The notes below the pieces were generated by a model. It did not search any database, was not told where the DNA came from, and saw only the letters and a program-made list of their open reading frames with translations. A DNA stretch of 64,000 nucleotides from Prevotella sp. Lineage in GTDB: Bacteria > Bacteroidota > Bacteroidia > Bacteroidales > Bacteroidaceae. Below, piece after piece: positions 15,734-23,147 of the stretch. Each line of letters opens with the position of its first letter. Positions within the stretch are counted from its first letter, which is position 1. Where the stretch lies: positions 1-64,000 of the forward strand of contig JAFZUS010000101.1 of NCBI GenBank assembly GCA_017618275.1, given 5' to 3'. The position numbers and the translations under genes were made by a program.

Positions 15734-17974
15734 CTAAATTTGATTATTCATACAATCTATTGACCAATAACACATATTTTCATCAGCATATCCAAGTCTT
15801 ATATTTTCTTCTAAATGATCTTCATAATCGCAACTTCCATTTTCCCAATGATAACTAACAAAAGCTATTCCACCCAAGTCTTTGATTTCAAAAAAACAAC
15901 ACTGGTCTATTTCTAACTTATCATAGTTGCTTATATATGTTGAGTTCAAATACTTTTCTTTTACAATATTTATAAGATGCATGTTTTCATTAGGAACACT
16001 ATTTTCACTAAGACCATTATTTGAATTTGGCCATGGAACGTGTTCTCCATTCAAATTAACACATCCACCTGTTCTTGACCATTTTCCATAATGCCATACC
16101 CATATAGTATTATCGTTTATTAATTCAAAAGTCTCATGACACCCGTAACCATCTTTGTATACAAATTGAGTTGACAATATGTTCTTTTTGAAAACGTATA
16201 CTTTATAGTTGTATCTTGTTTCTTCAAAACCATACTGACCTATATATTTTATTTCAATTGGAGAAACTCCAATTACGGTTTCACCATATTGACTAAGTGC
16301 TCCTTCAAAATCAATCGGATATTCAGTTCCGTCAATTGACAATAATATGCTTGCTCCATTTCTTTTGCATAAAACAAATGATTCATTAATTACTAGTTTT
16401 GCATATTTCGATGTTTTTTGATAAGTATACGAATTAATATAGCTATTATTATCAAGACTATAAAACCTATATTGGTTGTCAGAAAGTTCAAAAGTAATTA
16501 TTCCATCTTTGTAGTCATCTATCCTATTGTAATTGGACGGTATTCTACACTCTCGTAAGGTATTCATATCCATCGCATATGTAGAATATTGTTCCTTTTT
16601 ATAAACAATGAGTTTTAAGTATGAATACTCATGTAAGTCTGTTAGAACGTATGGAACAATCACTTTCAAATCCTTGTTGAGGACTCCATAATAATTGCCT
16701 TTTTTACATATTAAATATACTTCATCTTCGACTTCGATTGTTTTTATTTCTTGAAAATCAAAGTCTAAAAGGACAATGTTCATATCATTTATGATTCCAT
16801 ATCTATTTGTTGTGTCTTGGGCTATAAAACGTGTTTTAAGTTTACCAATACCTAAGACTTGCTTGTACCATTGAATGTTATTCAAATCATTGGAACGTGA
16901 AATAATTGCAGCATTTGTATGGCCCCAGTATTCATTACTTATAATACATGAAGAACTAATTGTAAAAGTGGGGTCAATGAGTTCTATATATTTAAATTGA
17001 AGAGGCAATATTACCTGGTTTTCCGTATCATATAAGGAATATTTATGTTTTCCTATTGTATATGGAATTAATGGCAGTGGCTTAGAGGTAGGAATGTAGT
17101 TGTACAATTGTGAGGACAAACTCTTTTCGTAATAAACTGTACAGAACAAAAAAGCATATCTATCAATAATACTGTTGCCACTTGGAATAACATCTTTTAG
17201 GAAGTTACATTCTTTTAAATCATGAAGTTCTTTGGAGCTAATTAACAATCTATCCACTGCTCCATATTCATCTAAATAATCTGGATTAAAAGATATAGCT
17301 TTGAGTGACAACAGTATCAGAGTTATTGGGAAATCATCAATATGCTCATCAAAATCAACTTCAGTTCGCAATGGATGACGAAAATCGGGAGAACCAAGTT
17401 CACGAGCCTTTTGCCCTTTCATATCAGGAACATACATGCCATCATAATCAACAAGAACGAGAGTGCCATCTCCACGAACAAGGATGTTGTCTGGCTTCAA
17501 GTCGCCATGAGCAAAAGGCTGAGGAATGAGCCATTGGGCTAATTGGCTGAAACGATAGGCCAGCATCTCCAAGGCATATTTGTCATCGAGGTTTTCTCGC
17601 AGATACTTGTCGAGCGTCTTGCCTTCAACCCAATCCATCAACAGCACAGGAAACTCCGTCTCTGTCTTCTGCTCTGTATCTACGAACAACTCCTTATCCA
17701 GATAGCGGAGAGAAACAAGATAAGGTGAATCCACATCCTTCAGCGCATTAGCAATCTGATGGTAAGCCTCCGCTCGCCCTTCTTGCTCCTTCGTAAAACA
17801 TTTCAAGGCATAGAACTTACCCGTCTCGACATCCTCCATCTTGAACACCACAGCATAGTTGCCACTTGTTATCCAATCATCACCAAGCACAGGTCGAAGG
17901 TTAGTCAACTCCTTGAAGTTGTCCTCTGCCGCCTTAATGGCCTCGACATATTCAGATATAAGTGGATAATTCAT
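15734..17974 (-). CDS. Protein kinase with WG-like repeats, 746 aa
   Basis: The frame is open to 17998, but I start it at 17974 where MNYPLISEY matches the paralogues and follows the peptidase stop by ten bases. The kinase domain (about 35-290) has YALKCFTKEQ, FAHGDLKPDNILV and VDYDGMYVP. From about 300 to 560 there are degenerate WG-type beta-propeller repeats (NRYGIINDMNIVLLDFDF, GNYYGVLNKDLKVIVPY). The last 150 residues are Trp- and Tyr-rich (WVWHYGKWSRTGG) and end SIDCMNNQI. I infer substrate or partner recognition by the propeller. Confidence 0.8.
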   Translation of the reverse strand: MNYPLISEYVEAIKAAEDNFKELTNLRPVLGDDWITSGNYAVVFKMEDVETGKFYALKCFTKEQEGRAEAYHQIANALKDVDSPYLVSLRYLDKELFVDTEQKTETEFPVLLMDWVEGKTLDKYLRENLDDKYALEMLAYRFSQLAQWLIPQPFAHGDLKPDNILVRGDGTLVLVDYDGMYVPDMKGQKARELGSPDFRHPLRTEVDFDEHIDDFPITLILLSLKAISFNPDYLDEYGAVDRLLISSKELHDLKECNFLKDVIPSGNSIIDRYAFLFCTVYYEKSLSSQLYNYIPTSKPLPLIPYTIGKHKYSLYDTENQVILPLQFKYIELIDPTFTISSSCIISNEYWGHTNAAIISRSNDLNNIQWYKQVLGIGKLKTRFIAQDTTNRYGIINDMNIVLLDFDFQEIKTIEVEDEVYLICKKGNYYGVLNKDLKVIVPYVLTDLHEYSYLKLIVYKKEQYSTYAMDMNTLRECRIPSNYNRIDDYKDGIITFELSDNQYRFYSLDNNSYINSYTYQKTSKYAKLVINESFVLCKRNGASILLSIDGTEYPIDFEGALSQYGETVIGVSPIEIKYIGQYGFEETRYNYKVYVFKKNILSTQFVYKDGYGCHETFELINDNTIWVWHYGKWSRTGGCVNLNGEHVPWPNSNNGLSENSVPNENMHLINIVKEKYLNSTYISNYDKLEIDQCCFFEIKDLGGIAFVSYHWENGSCDYEDHLEENIRLGYADENMCYWSIDCMNNQI

Positions 17975-17984
17975 ATAGATAACT

Positions 17985-19316
17985 CTATTTTTGTACAAAA
18001 GTCTTTGTATCTAATTGATAAAAATTTATGGCTTGTGTCATTAAACAAGTTTGTGATTTGTTCCATTGATCGCAAAGACATTCATATGAAGTCATGTCTG
18101 TATTTAAAGAATTCTTTTCCTCCTCTGATAAATCTTGGCTCATGCTACATACGCTATACCAAGGGCACTTTGCATTAGTGGACACAATTCTTTTATATAA
18201 TATTTCTACACCTAATAATCTCGCAGTTTCGCAATAGGGAAGTGTGTATTTTTTTGAACTATTTGGCATTATAATAAGATTATTTGCTTGAATTAATGGC
18301 AATCCATATTTTTTGATTAACATGTTCATTGAATCTTTTGCAAAGTTGATATGGTTATCATATAATAAGTCAAGCAAAAAACTTTGGCAGCATTCTGCTT
18401 CATCCTTGCATGATTGAGCGACTAAATACAAATAATTTACTTTTATTCCAATAATGCCTTTTATACTACTTAAAAGTTCATCCAAGAATAAAGGCATCGC
18501 CTTTTTCAGCGGAAGAGTTTCATCCTTATAGTTAATCGAAAAATTATCTAATACATACGAATACAATTCTCTTCCATTTTCTATTCTGTACTTAATTGCA
18601 TAATCAGCGACATCAAAGAAAGCAGCCCCTGGATTATCAAACATCAAAGCACATATACACAAAGAAATCATCATATTCTCGTCATCACATAGGGATGGAT
18701 ATTTGTTTGCACATATAAGTTCAACCATTCGGTATGGGACTGCATTATGGGAACTATTGATACTGGAATCAACTTTGCGTTGAATCATATGTGCCATACT
18801 TTCAATGATTCCCCAATAGCCAAAATCTATTTCATTATCTATGGCCTCATCATTTATGTAATCATAGACACCTATTTTAACAGAGCTGTTGTTTGCCTTG
18901 GCAAGCTTCAACATTGAGTCAGAAACTTCCACAGCATCTACGTTATGGCTGCTATAATACTTAGTTCCTAATGTTTTTCTCAATGAATTTTCGTAATTCT
19001 CGATTCTATTATCTATTTTTGATAATTTTATAGGTAAAGTAATTGTGTCTAAAGAATGAATATATTGTAGTAATTTCAAAAAGCACAAATTAAACATCTT
19101 GCATCGACAAATGCCAAATAGTGTTAGCAGGTGCTGAATATAATGTATATATTCATGTAAAAGAACTCCATATTCCTTTTGCGACAAGTTTTTTGTGTCC
19201 AATTCACCATTCTCGCTAATACAGATATCGTAATTTCCATTTAAGACAATATGAAAATGATTTGTCTCGTTTTTGTTTGCAACACCTGTTATGAAGTCAA
19301 TATCAAAACAACTCAT
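17985..19316 (-). CDS. HExxH metallopeptidase-like protein, 443 aa
   Basis: The frame opens at 19487, inside the preceding gene, but the first start outside it is ATG 19316 (MSCFDIDF). The motif VLLHEYIHYIQHLLTLFG carries a zinc-binding HExxH (H54, E55, H58), and IIESMAHMIQR further on could supply the third ligand. There is no signal peptide, so it should act in the cytoplasm. Cys residues cluster late (AKCPWYSVCSM, YECLCDQW), perhaps a second metal site. It lies between two kinases, 10 and 37 bp away. A protease cut of a partner or target under kinase control would be an effector-like role; this is inference. Confidence 0.65.
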   Translation of the reverse strand: MSCFDIDFITGVANKNETNHFHIVLNGNYDICISENGELDTKNLSQKEYGVLLHEYIHYIQHLLTLFGICRCKMFNLCFLKLLQYIHSLDTITLPIKLSKIDNRIENYENSLRKTLGTKYYSSHNVDAVEVSDSMLKLAKANNSSVKIGVYDYINDEAIDNEIDFGYWGIIESMAHMIQRKVDSSINSSHNAVPYRMVELICANKYPSLCDDENMMISLCICALMFDNPGAAFFDVADYAIKYRIENGRELYSYVLDNFSINYKDETLPLKKAMPLFLDELLSSIKGIIGIKVNYLYLVAQSCKDEAECCQSFLLDLLYDNHINFAKDSMNMLIKKYGLPLIQANNLIIMPNSSKKYTLPYCETARLLGVEILYKRIVSTNAKCPWYSVCSMSQDLSEEEKNSLNTDMTSYECLCDQWNKSQTCLMTQAINFYQLDTKTFVQK

Positions 19317-19353
19317 ATAATAATTCTTAAGCAGTCTTTTGACAAATTTATTT

Positions 19354-21273
19354 TTATTGTTCCACAAGTTTATCTTTATCATATGGTAGCATTTCTTCAA
19401 ACTTCTCTCTTGTGCCAATCGGAATAATAATGGAGGTGAGAGATGCGCAACTCGAAAAAACGTCATCTCCTCTGATGGCGCACCCATAGAAGGTCGCTAT
19501 TACTCCTATGCATGTAACACTGTCAGGGATATGGATCGAGATGAGGGATTTACAGCCAGAGAATGCTCCCTCTCCTATGTATGTGACACTATTAGGAATA
19601 TGGATGGAGGTGATGGATTCGCAACCCGAGAATGTCTTATTGCCTATGCTCGTGACACTGTCAGGGATATGGATCGAGATGAGGGATTTGCAATCCTCAA
19701 AAGCCCAATCTCCTATGCTTGCAACACTGTCAGGAATATGGATGGAGGTAAGGGATGCGCACCGGAAGAAAGCCTCATCTCCTATGCTTGCGACACTGTC
19801 AGGGATATGGATGGAGGTAAGGGATTCGCAACCTGAGAATGCCCCTTTACCTATGCTTGTGACACTGTTTGGGATATGGATGGAGGTAAGGGATGTGCAC
19901 CAGAAGAAAGCCTCATCTCCTATGCTTGCGACACTGTCAGGAATATGGATGGAGATAAGGGATGTGCAACCCATGAAAGAGCATTCTCCTATGTATGTGA
20001 CACTGTCAGGGATATGGATGAAGGTAAGGGAATAGCAACCTAAGAATGCCCCTTTACCTATGCTTGTGACACTGTTTGGGATATGGATGGAGGTAAGGGA
20101 ATAGCAATTTGATAATGCCCCTTTACCTATGCTTGTGACACTGTTTGGGATTTTGATCTTGGCGATTTTACTCCTTTCAAAAGCATTATCACAAATGATA
20201 ACAGTATCATTTTTTACCGAATACTCTATTACATCTTTAGGCCCTTTCAACAATCTCTTTCCATCTTTACTATACTTGGCGCCATATTCATCCGTCCATG
20301 CAGTTGCCAGATCTTCTTTTGTCACTTCTGTGGAAAGATTCTCGTTCTCGAATTGGTTTCTGTTAGGCCTAGATAGGTTGAAAAGGCGGAAAGATACCAA
20401 AGAAAGATTATTATGGGAGATAGCCAGAATGAACAGTGAATAGAGTGATGTCAGCTCTAAATCTTGCATCAAAGGTCGCAGTGCTTCCAAAACTCTGCTT
20501 TCAGACAGATTTCGATAATCTTTTTCTGAGAATAGCAACCTATCTTTGGCACCATATTGCTCCAAAAGTTCCGGCAGAAGGGAAACGGCTTTAACTGAAA
20601 GAAGTATAGAAACCAACGAGAAATCATCAATATGCTCATCAAAATCATTCTCAGTACGTAGAGGATGACGAAAATCGGGGGAGCCAAGTTCACGAGCCTT
20701 CTGCCCCTTCATGGCAGGAACATACATTCCATCATAATCGACAAGAACGAGGGTGCCATCTTCACGGACAAGAATATTGTCAGGCTTTAGATCGCCATGA
20801 GCGAAGGGTTGCGGAATAAGCCACTGAGCCAACTGACTGAAACGATAGGCCAGCATTTCCAAAGCATATTTGTCATCAAGGTTCTCACGAAGATATTTGT
20901 CGAGCGTTTTGCCCTCCACCCAATCCATCAACAGGACAGGAAACTCCGTCTCTGACGTCTGCTCTGTATCCACGAACAACTCTTTATCCAAATAACGGAG
21001 AGAAACAAGATAAGGTGAATCCACATCCTTCAGCGCATCAGCAATCTGATGGTAAGCCTCCGCTCTTCCTTCCTGCTCTTTCGTAAAACATTTCAAAGCA
21101 TAGAACTTCCCCGTCTTCATATCCTCCATCTTAAACACCACAGCAAAGTTGCCGCTTGTCATCACAGGCTGCCCATCATCACCAAGCACGGGTTTAAGGT
21201 TAGTCAACTCCTCGAAGTTGTCTTCTGCAGCCTTGATGGCCTCGATATATTCAGATATAAGAGGATAGTTCAT
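19354..21273 (-). CDS. Protein kinase with BspA-type leucine-rich repeats, 639 aa
   Basis: The first gene of the operon. The kinase domain has YALKCFTKEQ, FAHGDLKPDNILV and VDYDGMYVPAMKG. From about residue 345 to 620 there are about ten 23-residue LRR_5 repeats of the form SLTSIHIPDSVTSIG..AF..C. They are so alike that their DNA forms a 69-bp tandem array (about 19,420-20,190). BspA repeats usually bind proteins and often occur on secreted products; here they are fused to a cytoplasmic kinase with no signal peptide. The end (EKFEEMLPYDKDKLVEQ) is the normal cap of such arrays. Confidence 0.85.
   Translation of the reverse strand: MNYPLISEYIEAIKAAEDNFEELTNLKPVLGDDGQPVMTSGNFAVVFKMEDMKTGKFYALKCFTKEQEGRAEAYHQIADALKDVDSPYLVSLRYLDKELFVDTEQTSETEFPVLLMDWVEGKTLDKYLRENLDDKYALEMLAYRFSQLAQWLIPQPFAHGDLKPDNILVREDGTLVLVDYDGMYVPAMKGQKARELGSPDFRHPLRTENDFDEHIDDFSLVSILLSVKAVSLLPELLEQYGAKDRLLFSEKDYRNLSESRVLEALRPLMQDLELTSLYSLFILAISHNNLSLVSFRLFNLSRPNRNQFENENLSTEVTKEDLATAWTDEYGAKYSKDGKRLLKGPKDVIEYSVKNDTVIICDNAFERSKIAKIKIPNSVTSIGKGALSNCYSLTSIHIPNSVTSIGKGAFLGCYSLTFIHIPDSVTYIGECSFMGCTSLISIHIPDSVASIGDEAFFWCTSLTSIHIPNSVTSIGKGAFSGCESLTSIHIPDSVASIGDEAFFRCASLTSIHIPDSVASIGDWAFEDCKSLISIHIPDSVTSIGNKTFSGCESITSIHIPNSVTYIGEGAFSGCKSLISIHIPDSVTCIGVIATFYGCAIRGDDVFSSCASLTSIIIPIGTREKFEEMLPYDKDKLVEQ
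19420..20190 (-). repeat. 69-bp tandem repeats encoding leucine-rich repeats
   Basis: About ten in-frame units, differing at few positions (recurring words GATATGGATGGAGGTAAGGG and GACACTGT on the plus strand). They lie within the LRR-kinase gene. High DNA identity makes unit gain or loss by recombination likely. Confidence 0.8.
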
Positions 21274-21296
21274 AAGCCTTTATTAATTGGATGTCG

Positions 21297-21364
21297 CAAA
21301 GATACAACTTTTTCTTTAATAAACCATTATTTTGTAGCAAAAATGATTTCCCCAAGTCTTGTGG
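21297..21364 (-). promoter_or_regulatory. Probable promoter of the kinase operon, with palindrome-like copy E
   Basis: Minus-strand TATCTTTG at 21304-21297 lies 24 bp before the start at 21273. No good TTTG box is seen at 20 bp. At 21351-21364 CCCAAGTCTTGTGG is a decayed copy of the CCACAAGNCTTGTGG palindrome, directly after the ADP-ribosylglycohydrolase stop codon. Confidence 0.5.
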
Positions 21365-21369
21365 AACAA

Positions 21370-22170
21370 CTATTCTACTCCATTCACACGTTTATCGAAG
21401 CGTTCGCTAACACCTACCATCCAGTCTGGCAGTTTCTTCATGGCCTGATAGATGAGGGCATCTGGCATCTTCTTGTAAAAGGCATAGGCCATAGGACCTG
21501 CTATGGCAGCAAGGGTATCGGAATCGCCTCCAAGGGCAATGGCAAGTTTGATGCAATCCACATAGTCTTTGGACTCCAAGAAGCAGATAATGGCTGGGCC
21601 TACAGAACCTGCACAAGTGGAGTAGAAAGAATAATCGTCGTGAAAGTCAGCATATTTCTGGTTTGCCCAGTCAGGATAGTACTTGTTAAGAATGTTCTCC
21701 CTGATAAAATCCTTGTCTTTGCCATTCTTCAAATGGTATATGGCGAGGGCTGTGGCAACCGCGCCTTTAATGCCTTCAGGATGATTATGTGTGGGAACTG
21801 CTGTTTGCGTAGCCATCTTGATGCACTCGTCTTCTGATTTGGCAAGCCATCCTGCTGATGAGCATCTCATAGCAGAACCATTGCCAAGACTGCGATATGG
21901 CTGGGGTTTGTGGCTGGCCATCCACAATTTGAACTTGCTGCCAAAACCTGCATGGCGGTGTTCGTTGGCACACTTCCAGAGATTCATTGTCATATCGAGG
22001 CCATCGATAAAGGCTTCTGCACAGGCAAAGGTCAGCACCGTATCGTCAGTGAAGTGGGCTCTCGAACTGAACATCTTCACCTTATTATAATCTTTGATCC
22101 TGTGGCCTCGTCCTTCGTAGGCACTGCCAGCAATATCGCCAATAGCCTCGCTAATCAAATAGTTATTCAT
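21370..22170 (-). CDS. ADP-ribosylglycohydrolase family protein, 266 aa
   Basis: ARH/DraG-type motifs: AIGDIAGSAYEG near the N-terminus, FTDDTVLT (D42, D43), SLGNGSAMR, and ALGGDSDTLAAIAGP, all metal-binding positions in this family. These enzymes remove ADP-ribose from proteins or nucleic acids, or cleave related ADP-ribose compounds. It lies just upstream of the kinase/DarT-vWA operon on the same strand with its own promoter. With the macro-like protein it supplies a second eraser, supporting an ADP-ribosylation theme for the island. Length is normal for the bacterial family. Confidence 0.9.
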   Translation of the reverse strand: MNNYLISEAIGDIAGSAYEGRGHRIKDYNKVKMFSSRAHFTDDTVLTFACAEAFIDGLDMTMNLWKCANEHRHAGFGSKFKLWMASHKPQPYRSLGNGSAMRCSSAGWLAKSEDECIKMATQTAVPTHNHPEGIKGAVATALAIYHLKNGKDKDFIRENILNKYYPDWANQKYADFHDDYSFYSTCAGSVGPAIICFLESKDYVDCIKLAIALGGDSDTLAAIAGPMAYAFYKKMPDALIYQAMKKLPDWMVGVSERFDKRVNGVE

Positions 22171-22191
22171 CGTCGTTGTAATTTCATGCTA

Positions 22192-22260
22192 CAAAGATAC
22201 AACAAAAAACTGATAATAAATGCCACTTGAATGAAAAAAATGAATCCACAAGGCTTGTGG
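22192..22260 (-). promoter_or_regulatory. Promoter of the ADP-ribosylglycohydrolase gene, and palindrome F
   Basis: TATCTTTG on the minus strand at 22199-22192, 22 bp before the start codon. The perfect palindrome CCACAAGGCTTGTGG lies at 22246-22260, followed by GAAATGAAAGTTTTC and AATTCGATTATTTGC, which resemble the sequence after palindrome B (4074-4111). Confidence 0.55.
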
Positions 22261-22341
22261 AAATGAAAGTTTTCAAAAAACAATTCGATTATTTGCAAGC
22301 ATTAATGGTAGCAGTTGTTCCCTCACTGGGAAAAAATTGTT

Positions 22342-22375
22342 CTCTGCCTAGGGAAAAAATGCTGCCTAGGCAGAG
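22342..22375. repeat. Perfect 11-bp inverted repeat
   Basis: CTCTGCCTAGG (22342-22352) and CCTAGGCAGAG (22365-22375) with a 12-base loop. There is no T-run, so it is not a standard terminator. It marks the end of the island-side palindromes. Confidence 0.75.
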
Positions 22376-22399
22376 CGCAAGAACTCTAACCATTCATCC

Positions 22400-22680
22400 C
22401 CAAGTCGGAATTTTATGCCCTGGATTCAGGAGAAACTTTTGCAAGGGTGGCAAAACCTTCCCCGTAATTCGGTTTGCATTTTTGCCAGGTCGGAATTTCT
22501 TCCCCGAGAATCGGTTTAGACTTTTGCAGGGTATGCAATGAGGCAAACTGGATTCAGTTCATACTTTTGCAGGGGTTGCAAAATCTTGCCTGAGATTCAG
22601 TTTGCACTTTTGCCAGGTATGCAATGAGGCAAACCGGATTCAGTTTGGATTTCTGCAGGGGTTGCAATGAAGATTTTGGC
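22400..22680. repeat. Degenerate repeats of a GATTCAGTTTG / TTTTGCAGGG unit
   Basis: Words of the type GATTCAGTTTGCACTTTTGC and CAGGGGTTGCAA recur at roughly 50-70 bp spacing, some spaced by GCAATGAGGCAAAC. There is no open frame. It is probably a non-coding repeat array; function unknown. Confidence 0.6.
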
Positions 22681-22700
22681 ATTCGTTTGCGTGATGTCAA

Positions 22701-22758
22701 TACGTAACTGGCGCACTCGAGTGCACCTAGGGGCGAACTGGAGTGCGCTAGTTACGTA
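22701..22758. repeat. Long inverted repeat, 18-bp arms
   Basis: TACGTAACTGGCGCACTC (22701-22718) pairs with GAGTGCGCTAGTTACGTA (22741-22758) with one mismatch, around a 22-base middle. Strong cruciform or RNA hairpin potential; no T-run follows. Confidence 0.75.
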
Positions 22759-22791
22759 CTGAGGACGACGTAGAGAGACGGTTTAATCGAA

Positions 22792-23005
22792 CCAGTATTC
22801 AAACATGTACCTTAACTCTCCTGAAAGCCTTTGCAGATAAGGGTTTGGAGGCAGGTATATGTCAGGCAAACATATACCTATCATGTACCTAACATATACC
22901 TTAACATATACCTCATGCAGCATTCTTGATGATTGGGACAACATTGTAGAAAGGCCTGTTTCCCTCCGAAATATTAAGACTTTGAAGGGGGTTGAGGTAT
23001 ATGTT
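22792..23005. repeat. Direct and inverted copies of CATATACCT
   Basis: Several AACATATACCT-like copies lie in 22,868-22,912, with GGTATATG (22854-22861) and CATATACC (22871-22878) as an inverted pair and another GGTATATG near 22,996. No coding sequence is seen in 22,761-23,026; it may hold an operator for the GH27 gene. Confidence 0.5.
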
Positions 23006-23026
23006 GGCATAAAAAAGAATAAATTC

Positions 23027-23058
23027 TTTGGTTTTTTGCTTACTTATTTGTACCTTTG
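23027..23058 (+). promoter_or_regulatory. Promoter of the GH27 gene
   Basis: TTTG (23027-23030), 20 bp, TACCTTTG (23051-23058). The spacer GTTTTTTGCTTACTTATTTG is nearly the same as that in the promoters before tRNA-Arg (45741-45760 and 45816-45835). Confidence 0.75.
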
Positions 23059-23147
23059 TCGCCCAATACATAATATACATATATATAATAAGGTATAAAG
23101 GAAGGAACCAGAGCCGGTATCGCATTTAAAAAACGTACAATAACAAT

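Noticed and set aside
19420..20190. Regular repeats considered as a CRISPR array
   Set aside because: Period is 69 bp with no unique spacers; the repeats encode leucine-rich repeats in frame.
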